Source: DASZIT01 sp963819695 (GTDB taxonomy: Bacteria; Actinomycetota; Acidimicrobiia; Acidimicrobiales; RAAP-2). Taken from it: 64,000 nucleotides of DNA. A model generated the notes under the pieces. The model was not told the origin of the DNA and ran no database searches. It was given only the letters and a program-made list of their open reading frames with translations. The position numbers and the translations under genes were made by a program. This document shows, one piece after another, positions 42,992 through 52,412 of this stretch (position 1 is its first letter; each line of letters begins with the position of its first letter). Location: positions 2,170,001-2,234,000 of the forward strand of contig CAWFXD010000001.1 of NCBI GenBank assembly GCA_963819695.1, written 5' to 3'.

Positions 42992-44284
42992 TCACCTGCC
43001 CGGTGCACCGAACACCATCGGGGCCGACCGGACGCCGGCGATCACCGGCGACGCGGTCCGCTCCACCGGGCCGGCTGCCTCCACCGAGCCGAAGCGGGTC
43101 AGGAGCTCCTCGAGCACGATCCTCCCCTCCAGGCGAGCCAGCGCCGCCCCGATGCAGAAGTGAGGCCCGAACCCGAAGGCCAGATGTGGGTTCGGGTCCC
43201 GGGCGGCGTCGAAACGTTCGCCTGACACTCCGAACACGGCCTCATCGCGGTTGGCCGAGGCATACAGCATCAGCACCGGGTCGCCGGCGGAGATCTCTTG
43301 GTCTCCGACGATCGTGTCCCGGGTCGCCGTTCGCATGAACGACACCACCGGCGTCGTCCACCGGAGCATCTCCTCGGTGGCGATGGCCAGGGCCCGCGGC
43401 GCCGACTCCGCCAGGCGGGTGCGGAGTGCCGCCCACTCCCCCGGAGTCTCGGCAAACGCGGCCAGCCCCCCGGACACCATGTTGCGGGTGGTCTCGTTGC
43501 CGGCCACCAGAAGCTGGACCAGGAACATGGCCAGTTCGGCATCGGAGAGACGGTCCCCGTCAATATCCGCGGCAGCCAACTCCGAGATGATGTCGGAGCC
43601 GGGCGACGCCCGCCGGCCGGCGGCCGCCGCCAACAGGTACTCGACCATCTCCGCGCTCAACGCCTGGCGTTCCTCCTCCGGCCAGTCGGTGGCACCGGGT
43701 ATCACCGCCTCGGACCAGCGGAAGAACCGTGGCCACTCGTCTTCGGGCACGCCGAGGAGGTCGCTGATGACCTGCAATGGGAGGGGAACCGCGAGTTCCG
43801 ACACGATGTCGACCGGTTCTCCGGGCTCCAGCCGGTCCACCAGTACCCGGGTCCGGGCCCGGATGGCATCTTCGAGCCCTCGCATGAACTTCGGACGGAA
43901 GCCGGGCTGCACCAGGGCCCGGTAGCGGGTGTGGTCGGGCGGGTCGGTGTGCATGATGGTCGGTGGCGTCGGGTATTCGTTGCCGATCTCGAAGACCATG
44001 ACCCCCTTGCTCGAGCAGAAGGTGTCGGCGTCCCGGGAAACAGAAGTCACCTCGGCGTGCCGGCTGACCACCCAGAAGCCGAGGGTACGGTTGCGGATCA
44101 CCGGCGCTGCCGCCCGCAGCCGGGCATAGAGGGGGAACGGGTCGCCGGCGTAGAAGGTCGGATCGAGGAGTGGCGCGGTCAGGTCATCGGCACTGCCGGT
44201 GCCGGTGCCGGTGCCGGAAGCACGGTCGCCGCCGGATTGACCGGGCTCTGAGGGGTCCGACGCTGCCGGGGCAGCCGAGGACAA
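42992..44284 (-). CDS. cytochrome P450
   Basis: 430 aa. It contains the I-helix AGNETTRNMVSG, ExxR as EEMLRWTTPVV, and the heme-binding loop FGFGPHFCIGAALAR with the axial Cys. The N-terminal 35 residues are Ser/Gly/Thr-rich with a GTGTGTGS tract, encoded by a GTGCCG-type DNA repeat near 44195-44217. It follows the cupin dioxygenase gene by 13 bases, so the two may act in one oxidative pathway, for example on an aromatic or terpene substrate. It is not obviously CYP125-like. The electron donor is not in the window. Confidence 0.85.
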   Translation of the reverse strand: MSSAAPAASDPSEPGQSGGDRASGTGTGTGSADDLTAPLLDPTFYAGDPFPLYARLRAAAPVIRNRTLGFWVVSRHAEVTSVSRDADTFCSSKGVMVFEIGNEYPTPPTIMHTDPPDHTRYRALVQPGFRPKFMRGLEDAIRARTRVLVDRLEPGEPVDIVSELAVPLPLQVISDLLGVPEDEWPRFFRWSEAVIPGATDWPEEERQALSAEMVEYLLAAAAGRRASPGSDIISELAAADIDGDRLSDAELAMFLVQLLVAGNETTRNMVSGGLAAFAETPGEWAALRTRLAESAPRALAIATEEMLRWTTPVVSFMRTATRDTIVGDQEISAGDPVLMLYASANRDEAVFGVSGERFDAARDPNPHLAFGFGPHFCIGAALARLEGRIVLEELLTRFGSVEAAGPVERTASPVIAGVRSAPMVFGAPGR

Positions 44285-44297
44285 CCGGGTTACCTGG

Positions 44298-44768
44298 TCA
44301 CCCGATGAGCACGCCGGTGGGCGGGTCGAACCCCTGAGCCACGGCCAGAGCCTCGTAGGCAGCCAGGGTGCCGGCCCCGTCGGTCACGCTCTCGACCGAA
44401 CCATCGGCAGCCAGGTTGAGGTTGACCCCCTCCATCACAAAGAGCACGTCGGTGAGCCCGTCGTTGTCGTCGGGAACGTCGAGGGTGTGCACGGACCCGG
44501 CGGGTTCCCGAATGTACGACCCGGCACCGTTGTAGAAGTCGTACTCGAGGTAGTGCCACCGGCCCGAGATGGTGAAGCCGTCGACGGCGCCGGTGTGCCG
44601 GTGGGTCTGGAGGCGGACTCCGGGCTCGAACCGGTTGCGGACCACCCAGACGCCGTTGGCCACATCGACCCGCAACACCTTCAACCAGATCCCCCCGGTG
44701 GCATCCACCCACGGCAGGTCATCTTCGGCCGCGTGGCGCACCACATCGGCAGTGCCGGCTATCGCCAT
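44298..44768 (-). CDS. cupin dioxygenase, 2,4'-dihydroxyacetophenone dioxygenase family
   Basis: 156 aa from ATG 44768, which has a strong GGAGGGAGGGG upstream. The cupin fold is shown by the metal-ligand histidines RLQTHRHTGAVDGFTISG and GSVHTLDVPDDNDG and the YLEYDFYNGAG segment that resembles DAD-type dioxygenases. An upstream frame with another start exists but has no Shine-Dalgarno. The role may be Fe(II)-dependent oxygenation of a small carbonyl or aromatic compound. First gene of the pair with the P450. Confidence 0.8.
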   Translation of the reverse strand: MAIAGTADVVRHAAEDDLPWVDATGGIWLKVLRVDVANGVWVVRNRFEPGVRLQTHRHTGAVDGFTISGRWHYLEYDFYNGAGSYIREPAGSVHTLDVPDDNDGLTDVLFVMEGVNLNLAADGSVESVTDGAGTLAAYEALAVAQGFDPPTGVLIG

Positions 44769-44826
44769 CTCGATCCCCTCCCTCCATCCCGTTCCCAGAT
44801 GTGTTTGACACACTGTCTCTGACAGG

Positions 44827-45456
44827 TCAGTACTGGCCAATCCGCTGGTCAGGATTGGTGTCGATCAGATGCTGCCCGCTCAGGGAAACCTGGCTCGTCC
44901 ACATCGTGCCGTCCCACCAGCGGTAGTGGAACCGTCCGCTCGGATCCGGATGCCAGCCGGGTGGCGGCAGCACCGGGGGCCCGGCTTCGGGGGTCCCCGG
45001 CGCCGCGAGGGCAGGATCCGATGCCGTCACCGGTTGGGTCGCCGATTCAGCCTGTGGAGTTGGCGTTGGTGGTGGTGGTGGTGGCAGGTGCGAGGGTTCG
45101 GGCTCGCCGAGCCCGGGTGAGTTGGCGGGGCGGGGGTAGGCCGGAAACTGTGAACCCGCCCGAACGGGTTTTGCCATCGGCGCGATCGGCTGGGTCCCGA
45201 GCGACGCTCCCGGCACCCCCGGGTGCCCGGGCCCCATCCGGACCGCCCTTCGAGCGTCGCTGGCCCTGGCGATCAGGAAAAGGACCACACCCAGCAGCAC
45301 CGACAAGAACCACAACAGCGCCCAAACCGGCGACGGCAGTCCCCACGGCGTGCGGCCGGTGAGCTTCCGGACCCCCTCCGACAGCCGGTACCCGATGGCG
45401 GCCCAGAGGATCGACAGCCCCCCGATCACAATTAGCTCGGTCGTCGACATTTGCAT
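44827..45456 (-). CDS. DUF2510 membrane protein
   Basis: 209 aa. Two hydrophobic segments (ELIVIGGLSILWAAIGYRLS and PVWALLWFLSVLLGVVLFLI) are followed by a Pro/Gln-rich linker. A C-terminal DUF2510 domain (PPGWHPDPSGRFHYRWWDGT) is typical of actinobacterial envelope proteins. No enzymatic motif. ATG 45456 or 45450 can serve as start. Confidence 0.8.
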   Translation of the reverse strand: MQMSTTELIVIGGLSILWAAIGYRLSEGVRKLTGRTPWGLPSPVWALLWFLSVLLGVVLFLIARASDARRAVRMGPGHPGVPGASLGTQPIAPMAKPVRAGSQFPAYPRPANSPGLGEPEPSHLPPPPPPTPTPQAESATQPVTASDPALAAPGTPEAGPPVLPPPGWHPDPSGRFHYRWWDGTMWTSQVSLSGQHLIDTNPDQRIGQY

Positions 45457-45545
45457 GGCACTACAACTCTAGGTCGGCGTGCCGTACCGGTACCCTTCAT
45501 GCCTGGCGCCGGTCTTTCCCGAGGTCGAAGGGGTAGCATGAGACC

Positions 45546-45941
45546 GTGCCCGTGCTGCCGGAGATGTCTTGGTTCGATCGCCTGGACAGCTGGCGGCGGC
45601 AGGTCACCTCGGAGTTGGTCGCCCTCCCCTCTACCCTCCAGGAGTTCCGGGAAGGTGTCACCAATTTCCAGCGGATCACCACCCGCCTGCTCGACGCCAC
45701 CGACACCCTCGAGCAGTTCACCCGACTGTACATGGGTGGCATGGCCGACACCCGTCGCCAGGTCGAAGAAGTAAACCGGGTCCTCCGGGAACAAGTCGGG
45801 TCCCCGGCCACCGACCTGGTCATCGGCGCCGTCGGTGAGTTGACCGACGCCCTCTCCTCGATGGTTCGTCTCAACCCACTCTTGAGGCGTCCGCCATCGC
45901 CGCCCGGCGAACATCCACCGTCGACCGACATCGGCGACTGA
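45546..45941 (+). CDS. hypothetical protein with long helices
   Basis: 131 aa from GTG 45546 (MSWFDRLDSWRRQVTSELVA after a short lead). The central half is a predicted amphipathic coiled coil (TLQEFREGVTNFQRITTRLL and later ADTRRQVEEVNRVLREQ), followed by a Pro-rich tail. Resembles no named family to me; divergent from the DUF2510 gene. The role is unknown. Confidence 0.55.
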   Translation: MPVLPEMSWFDRLDSWRRQVTSELVALPSTLQEFREGVTNFQRITTRLLDATDTLEQFTRLYMGGMADTRRQVEEVNRVLREQVGSPATDLVIGAVGELTDALSSMVRLNPLLRRPPSPPGEHPPSTDIGD

Positions 45942-46161
45942 CCATTTCACCGGCCACCGGGCCGGGGAGATCGAGACCCCTCCGCGGGCGGCGGCTTCGA
46001 CCCTGGTTGGCTTCGCAGCTGGACCCAGACCCCGGCCCGGCCCCGGCCCCGGCCGTCTGCCGCCAGCCCGAGTCCAGATAGCCTCGGAACATCCCAATCT
46101 GAACAGGTCAATTACGCCGAGAACTTGGCGCGATTGCTGCATCCCCCGAATGGAGGCCGAG

Positions 46162-46599
46162 ATGGCGAAGATCCTTTACACCGCGGAGGCGACGGTCACC
46201 GGTGGCCGTGTCAACGGTCATGGCGTCACCAGTGACGGGGCCCTGGACGTGCAACTCCGTTCACCCAAGGAGTTGGGTGGCGAAGGCGGTGGCACCAACC
46301 CCGAGCAGCTCTTCGCAGTGGGTTACGCGTCCTGTTTCGAGAGTGCCCTCGGTGCGGTGGCCCGTCGTCAGCAGGTCGAGGTGGGTGACGTCTCGATCGA
46401 CAGTCGAGTGAGCCTTCTCCCCACCGAAGAGCGAGGCTTCAAGATTGCCGCCGAGCTCGACGTGATCCTCCCGGGCATTCAGGATGCAAAGCAGGCAGTA
46501 GAGCTCGTTGCCGCCGCCCACCAGGTGTGCCCCTACTCGAATGCAACCCGGGGCAACATCGACGTCACACTGACCGCCAACGGCAACCAGGTCGGCTAG
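46162..46599 (+). CDS. ohr: organic hydroperoxide resistance protein (Ohr)
   Basis: 145 aa from ATG 46162, which lies behind GGAGG. Ohr/OsmC domain: ILYTAEATVTGGRVNGHG, GGTNPEQLFAVGYASCFESA (peroxidatic Cys) and VCPYSNATRGNIDV (resolving Cys). It reduces organic hydroperoxides with dihydrolipoyl or low-molecular thiols. An ATG at 46150 would add four residues; the later start has the better ribosome-binding site. No OhrR gene is adjacent. Confidence 0.9.
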   Translation: MAKILYTAEATVTGGRVNGHGVTSDGALDVQLRSPKELGGEGGGTNPEQLFAVGYASCFESALGAVARRQQVEVGDVSIDSRVSLLPTEERGFKIAAELDVILPGIQDAKQAVELVAAAHQVCPYSNATRGNIDVTLTANGNQVG

Positions 46600-46684
46600 T
46601 TCAGCGGAACCGATTCTGCTCTCCGTATCCGTGGCCGGAAATCGAGTACCGGCTCCGGGAAATCGGAGCGCAGGCAAAGCCCGA

Positions 46685-49045
46685 TCAACAGCGAGAGTTC
46701 TGCCTCGGGCGCAGGTCCGGTGGGTCGGCAAACGGATCCGGTGGTAATCCCTGCTGCGTCGCGCTCTCGTCCAATGAGTCAACGCAGATGGTGAACCAGA
46801 ATGTGCTTCCTCGGCCGAGCTGGCTCGATACTCCGCAATCGCCTCCCAGGAGGGCGACGAGTTGGCCACTGATCGACAAGCCCAGGCCACTCCCTCCATG
46901 GGTGCGAGACGTCGACATGTCAGCCTGCACAAACGGTTGAAAGATCCGATCCAGCTTTTCGGGGTCGATCCCGACGCCGGTGTCAGCAACCTCGAACCGA
47001 AGGACAACGCCATCGTCGAGGGATTCGAACTCAGTGACACGAACGGAGACGTCACCGGTTGGGGTGAATTTGATCGCGTTTCCGACCAGATTGAGAAGGA
47101 TTTGCCGGGACCGAAATGGGTCCCCCCTGACGATTGCCGGGACCGAGTCGTCAACCGCGCCAACCAACTTGAGACCCTTGGAATCCGCTTCAGGTGTCAA
47201 CAGGTGGATTACATCGTTCACGACAGTGGGGACACTGAATTCGACTTTTTCGATGTCGAGCTTTCCGGCTTCGATTTTTGAATAGTCGAGGATTTCATTG
47301 ATGACCGTCATGAGCCCCGCGCTCGAACTGCGGACCGTCTCGGCATAGTCGCGCTGAAGGTCGTCTAGATCGGTCTCGAGGAGAAGTTCGGTCATGCCGA
47401 TGACACCAGCCATCGGCGTTCGGATCTCGTGGCTCATGTTGGCCAAGAAGTTGGACTTGAGCTGGGAGGTTTCTTCCGCCTGGGCAGCCATGTGCTCGAG
47501 CCGCCGCTCGAATTCCCTTCGACCGGTGATGTCGAGATACGCAGCCAGAAAATGATCGCGGGTTCCGTCGGCTCCGTGGATCCGAACCGCGCGGACGACG
47601 CACCAGATGACCTTCCCACTGGCGTGGATGAAACGGCGGGTGTAGTTCAAATCCTCGACATCGGAATGGGCCAGCCCATCGACAATTTCGACGACCATCT
47701 CCGCATCTTCGGGATGACTGATGGCAGCCGGCGTCATGGTGACCAACTGATCGTCCGAATAGCCGAAGATGTCGCAGACTGCAGGATTCACGCGAAGAAA
47801 ACGGCCGTCCAGCGACAACTCGGCCAGGCCGACCGGGGCCAGATCAAATATCGCCCTCGAACGCTTTTCAGATTCGACCAGCGAAAGTTCGGCTGTCTTT
47901 TTGTCGGTGATGTCGACGAAGTGAGTCAGAACAAATGCGAGACTGCGCTCTTCGTCGAAGACGGCGGATGCGCTGACCGCACACCACACCACTCTCCCCG
48001 AGGCGTGTCGGTAGCGTTTCTCGGTATTGAATTGCTGGGCGCTCGTTGAGGCGAGTCCGCACGCCGCCAGTCGATCCAACTCGGTCAGGTCGTGACGCAC
48101 ATCGTCGGCATCCTCGGGGAGGCAGATGTCGGCCGGAGTCATGGTGCAGAGCTGCTCGGCGGAGTAGCCCAAGATCTCGCACAGCGCCGGATTTACGCGG
48201 ACGAATCTTCCTTCCGTGGACACCTCGGCCATTCCGGTCGGCCCGTGCTCGAACGACAACTTGTACTTGGCTTCACCAGAGCTCAGATTGGTCGCCATCG
48301 CGACACTCCCGGCGTAGCCCCCATCCTTCCCATAGATCGGCATGGCCGCCCAGCGGACGCGTACCTCGAGGCCATCGGCGTTGATGAATCGGTTTTCGTA
48401 TAAGCCGACCCTGCCGGATTGACGCTGTTTCAACTGCTCGACCATGACGGATTGGGCTTCCGCGTCCATGAACTCGAAAATGTTCCGCCCGATGATCTGG
48501 TCCTCTTCCCGCCCGAGCATGGAAGTCACACCGGAATTGACCGACGTGACGATCCCCTCCGCGTCCATGGTGAGGACCCCATCGCCTGAAACGCTGAGAA
48601 CTCGTTGGCAGTTCTCCTGAGTCTGTTGCATACGAAGTCGTTCGATCCTCACACTGCGGGCGATCACCAGCCGGGCATCGAGGTCATCGGCTGAGAGAGG
48701 ACTCTGGATGAAATCCTGGGCTCCCTCCCGCAACGGACTGCCCAACGTCGGTTTTTCCTTGGGGCTCGAGAGGACGACGACCGGTATCGAACCGATTTCT
48801 GCCGTCCCTTTCAACTCCGCCAGCACCTGACGACCACGCCCCTCGGACAGCCCGAGATCGAGGAGGATCACGTGGGGCTGGCATTGCTTGGCGATGGTGA
48901 GCGCCTCGGCCGCGCTGGCGGCCAGCTCTACCGTCCACCCCGCGGTATCGAGCGCCGATCGAAGCTTCAGCTGCAGGTCGATGGCATCGCTGATCAGCAA
49001 GACCCTCTGCTGGCCGCTTCCCGCGACGCCCGGTACGGATGGCAT
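46685..49045 (-). CDS. hybrid sensor histidine kinase: REC, three PAS, HisKA, HATPase
   Basis: 786 aa, soluble. The N-terminal receiver (about 14-130) has acidic residues and the phospho-Asp63 (HVILLDLGLSEG). PAS domains cover about 140-250, 265-385 and 390-510. HisKA has NMSHEIRTP with His539. The catalytic domain has N-box NLVGNAIKF, G1 DTGVGI and G2 GGSGLGLSI. A receiver at the N-terminus rather than the C-terminus is unusual. No membrane helix is seen, so it probably senses an internal signal. It is followed on the same strand by no other gene and preceded by the receiver gene 49219-49635. Confidence 0.9.
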   Translation of the reverse strand: MPSVPGVAGSGQQRVLLISDAIDLQLKLRSALDTAGWTVELAASAAEALTIAKQCQPHVILLDLGLSEGRGRQVLAELKGTAEIGSIPVVVLSSPKEKPTLGSPLREGAQDFIQSPLSADDLDARLVIARSVRIERLRMQQTQENCQRVLSVSGDGVLTMDAEGIVTSVNSGVTSMLGREEDQIIGRNIFEFMDAEAQSVMVEQLKQRQSGRVGLYENRFINADGLEVRVRWAAMPIYGKDGGYAGSVAMATNLSSGEAKYKLSFEHGPTGMAEVSTEGRFVRVNPALCEILGYSAEQLCTMTPADICLPEDADDVRHDLTELDRLAACGLASTSAQQFNTEKRYRHASGRVVWCAVSASAVFDEERSLAFVLTHFVDITDKKTAELSLVESEKRSRAIFDLAPVGLAELSLDGRFLRVNPAVCDIFGYSDDQLVTMTPAAISHPEDAEMVVEIVDGLAHSDVEDLNYTRRFIHASGKVIWCVVRAVRIHGADGTRDHFLAAYLDITGRREFERRLEHMAAQAEETSQLKSNFLANMSHEIRTPMAGVIGMTELLLETDLDDLQRDYAETVRSSSAGLMTVINEILDYSKIEAGKLDIEKVEFSVPTVVNDVIHLLTPEADSKGLKLVGAVDDSVPAIVRGDPFRSRQILLNLVGNAIKFTPTGDVSVRVTEFESLDDGVVLRFEVADTGVGIDPEKLDRIFQPFVQADMSTSRTHGGSGLGLSISGQLVALLGGDCGVSSQLGRGSTFWFTICVDSLDESATQQGLPPDPFADPPDLRPRQNSRC

Positions 49046-49218
49046 ATTCCTATATCGGCAGTAAGAAAGGCCAGGGTGAGAGGGACCAAAGTCCCTATCA
49101 CCGGCGGCAGGCAGTGATCAGAGGTCGATCCGCCGGCCCAACTCTCGATCCACCCTGGTCACGAGCTGTTTCTTCGATTCCCGAGGGGTCGCGGGACTGG
49201 CCATCCGGCTCGAGCCGC

Positions 49219-49635
49219 TTAATCGGATGGCCCCTGCTGGACACCTGATATTCCGGCTAGCGCATCTCTCACGATCTGGACGAACTCGGTGGAGCGGACC
49301 GGCTTGATCAAATACGCGTAGAACTGACCATCCGGATCGACGGGGGTGCCGAGCGCGGCGTACCCGGTGAGGATGATCACCACGGTTTCCGGGTTGCGCT
49401 CTTTGATCGCGCGACCAAGCTCGGTACCGCTCCCATCGGGCAGTCGATGGTCGATCACCGCGACTGCCGGAAGGTGCACGGCTTGGAGGTTCACACCCTC
49501 CTGATAGGAGCTCGCACCGACCGATTGGATCCCCGCAGAGGTGAGCATCCGGCAAAGGCTGTCGCGGATCGGATCGTTGTCATCGACAACGAGGACGACC
49601 TGGCCGGAGTCGGGTGTTGGCTCTGGAGGGTTCAC
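49219..49635 (-). CDS. single-domain response regulator receiver
   Basis: 138 aa. Receiver only: acidic pair DDND near 18-21, phospho-Asp62 (VIDHRLPDGSG), Thr/Gly switch region IILTGYAALG and the conserved Lys (YAYLIKPVRS). No output domain follows. It likely relays phosphate between the two hybrid kinases on either side, or modulates one. The 14-base palindrome at 49727-49740 lies 92-105 bases upstream of its start. Confidence 0.88.
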   Translation of the reverse strand: MNPPEPTPDSGQVVLVVDDNDPIRDSLCRMLTSAGIQSVGASSYQEGVNLQAVHLPAVAVIDHRLPDGSGTELGRAIKERNPETVVIILTGYAALGTPVDPDGQFYAYLIKPVRSTEFVQIVRDALAGISGVQQGPSD

Positions 49636-49726
49636 GGGACCGGCGCCAGCGGGGATTCGTCGAAATTTCCAGCAACTCCATCACCGATGCTCACGCCTTT
49701 GTTCACCCCACTGAGCTTGTCGAAGG

Positions 49727-49740
49727 TACCGATATCGGTA
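49727..49740. promoter_or_regulatory. 14-bp palindrome upstream of the receiver gene
   Basis: TACCGATATCGGTA is a perfect palindrome. A related stretch, CCTATATCGGCAGTAAG, sits directly before the neighbouring hybrid-kinase start (around 49051-49068), sharing ATATCGG and AGTA with this site. A shared regulator is possible, but the second copy overlaps the Shine-Dalgarno region and may be fortuitous. Confidence 0.35.
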
Positions 49741-49846
49741 GTACTTTTCAAGAATATTGTAGTGTGCGTCTGAGGCCGTCGGTCGATTGAGCCGAGGTCT
49801 GACTGGACCAATCGAGTCCATCGGCCCATGGTCAGTTCCCGCCCGT

Positions 49847-52001
49847 TCATGGGGCGGTCGAAACCCCTTCGGCAATGGCTTGGGCGATCGCCTCGAGGAG
49901 CTCGGTCGGCAGGAACGGTTTCTTGACGAGCGCCATCGATCGCGGCAGCACCCCTTTTTCCGCGATCGTCTCTCGGCTGTACCCTGACACGAAGACCACC
50001 GGGAGAGCCGAGGCTTTGGCGCGCAACTGATCGGCCAGCGCCTTGCCGGAGACGCCTCCGGGCATCACGATGTCGGTCACCAGGATGTCAATGGTCTCCG
50101 AATCGAACACCTGCAGCGCTTTGACACCATTCTCGGCCTGAAGGACCCGATAGCCGGCATCCTCGAGAATCCGAGTCGTCGAGCGGCGAACACCCTCCTC
50201 ATCCTCTACCAGGAGGACGGTCTGGTGGCCCCCACCGCGTTCGGGCGTCATGAGGGTGGTGGCATCCACCAGGACCGGCGCATCCGTCGAAACCGGGAAC
50301 AGCAAGGTGAAGATCGAACCGACCCCGAGCTCGGTCGAGACCGATGCGTGGCCACCCCAGCGGTTGGCGATCCCATAGACCATGGCAAGACCCAGGCCGG
50401 TCCCACGGCCAGTTTCCTTGGTGGTGAAGAATGGCTCGAATGCCTTGGCCGCTACCTCCGGGGTCATGCCTTCTCCGTTATCTTCGACTCTGATCCTCAC
50501 GTAACGCCCCGGGGAGAGACTCGCGGGAACATCTGAAGCTTCGAGCTCCACTGAGTCGACCACAATTGAGAGTTCACCTCCCTGTTTCATGGCGTCACGG
50601 CTGTTGATGGCGAGATTCATCAGCATCTGCTCGATCTCACCGGCGCCGGCGCGAACATAGGAAGGATCCTCGGGAACTTGGACGTCGAGGTGCACGTCTT
50701 CGCCGAGGGTATGCCGCATGAACCGGGCGGCATCGAAGACGACCTTGTTGACGTCGATCGAGTCCGGACGGGCGGTAGTTTGTCGACTGAACATGAGCAA
50801 CTGCCGGGTGAGTTCTGCCGCGCGCTCAGCGGCCTTTTGCACCTCGCCCACATCTCGATGCATTTCGCTTTCTGGTTCGGTCGATTCGGCCAGGAAGCCG
50901 GCATAACTGATGATCACCTGCAACAGGTTGTTGAAGTCGTGGGCAATTCCCCCGGCCAGTTGACCGACTGCCTCCATACGTTGAGCCTGACGAAGGCTCT
51001 GCTCGGCCTGTTCCTTATGGACCAGAGCCGCGTCGAGATCCGCATTCGAGACTTTGAGTTCCGCCACCAGCCCGAGTGCGTCGTCTCGCCGACGAGATGC
51101 AATCTCGAGCAGGACCGCGGCAGCCAGGGTGGCCAGCAAACCGAACACGCCCAAGAGCCAGGGGAATCCCCCCGTGAAGCCACCTGCCAGGTTGGTGTGA
51201 GAGCTGATCGCGATGATAACGTGACCCGGCGACACCACGGATCCGGGGTGGCTTACCAATTGTGCCCCGGTGACCAGATTTCCAGGATCGGTGATGACAG
51301 AGAGTGCGACTTGCCCGCCGTCAGCCCCGGGCAGGAGCCGGGTCGTCTGCAGAGCGAGGTTGGCCGGGATCGCGGATCCGATATAGACGGCGGCGTAGGT
51401 GCCAGGGAAGAGAACGCCCGAGAGCGAGGTGACCGCGTTGGCCGGTCCGATGGCATACTCGGCGTACAGGGCATATCCGGCCGGAACGAATCCGGCTCCG
51501 AATACCATCTCGATCCACCGCTTGCCCGATGCCGTAAACGCGCCGACAAAATTGCCGTGTGGACTACCCGCGAGGGTCCTGACCAGGGAATTGTCCTGCG
51601 CCCGGAGAAAGATCGCGATGGAACCCACCGACCGACGCCAGCACACTTGGCTGGCTTCCGACCACATTCAACAACGCCACCGATGCTCCAGTTGCAGCCA
51701 CCGCGCTCGCGGCGGCGTCGAAGGTGGCGGACGATACCCCGGACGGAGTCACGACCTGACCGAGCTGTTGATAGGGAGTCGTCAACGTGTCGATGACCTG
51801 GGTCATCACCAGCGCCCCTTGAGCCGCGTCCTGACGCAACAACGCGTTGTTGGAGTCCGTCACCGAAGCACGGGCGGCTGCGAACGTCGCGATGGACGCG
51901 GCGATGCCGATGATCACGACACCCAGCGTCACCCGGTGAAAACGGCGTCTTCCTGTGGATGCGATACGGCAGTCACCTCCCCCTCTGATCGCGCGCTCCA
52001 T
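49847..52001 (-). CDS. membrane sensor histidine kinase with C-terminal receiver, frameshifted
   Basis: N-terminus MERAIRGGGDCRIAS, a membrane helix (VTLGVVIIGIAASIATFAAA) and a CHASE-like extracellular sensor region (about 125 aa). The frame changes near 51630 (VGG to SIAIFLRAQDNSLVR), then the sensor continues, followed by a second helix (GFPWLLGVFGLLATLAAAVL), HisKA with GGIAHDFNNLLQVI (His), HATPase with N-box NLAINSRDAM, DNGEGM and TGLGLAMVYG, and a receiver with ILVTDIVMPGG. One base explains the break. Joined length about 715 aa. It would sense an outside stimulus and phosphorelay internally. Confidence 0.8.
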
Positions 52002-52197
52002 TGAGCGCAGTGGCTAGACCCTGACTGGATATGTCGGCTCAACGGGAGCCGGGCATTAATCCATTAATCCTTTCCTCCCCGGATCCGACCGGGACCCGAA
52101 TCCAGACGCCGGTGGCTCCCGCCGACAAAGGTTGTGCCTGCAGCCTTCCATTTCTCACCTCCGCGTGCCCTGCACCCACGGTTCAGTCCGGGCTCGC

Positions 52198-52274
52198 TGG
52201 TGGGGACGGAGGGAGTCGAACCCTCACTGGAGGCGGTTTAAGCGCCCTGCCTCTACCGGTTGGGCTACGTCCCC
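52198..52274 (-). tRNA. tRNA-Leu(UAA)-like gene with a short variable loop
   Basis: On the minus strand the acceptor pairs GGGGACG with CGTCCCC perfectly; discriminator A and the 3' CCA are encoded. The D-arm is Leu-like: GCC stem, 11-nt loop containing GG, GGC stem. The anticodon stem is GGGCG/CGCCT (one G-T) around CTTAAAC, giving anticodon UAA (Leu, reads UUA). The T-arm is GAGGG-TTCGACT-CCCTC. The variable region is only five bases (CCAGT), whereas Leu tRNAs normally carry a class II arm of roughly 12-15 bases. It lies alone downstream of the kinase cluster; no integrase or attachment duplication is visible. Confidence 0.8.
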
Positions 52275-52412
52275 GGGACGGTGTGGTGACCGATGGAGAA
52301 GGTCCACCAGGTCAAGGGGAGCACTCTAACTGGGAAACCACGGAGACAGGAGGGTTCCCGCGGAGGGATGCGGACGCCGACGGGCCGAACACCGAACCCG
52401 GCCATCACACCG

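Noticed and set aside
46031..46056. CCCCGG-rich tract upstream of ohr as a regulatory element
   Set aside because: Low-complexity G/C sequence without symmetry beyond chance; no OhrR-type site was seen.
52198..52274. tRNA as integration site of a mobile element
   Set aside because: No second copy of the tRNA end and no integrase or phage gene within the window.
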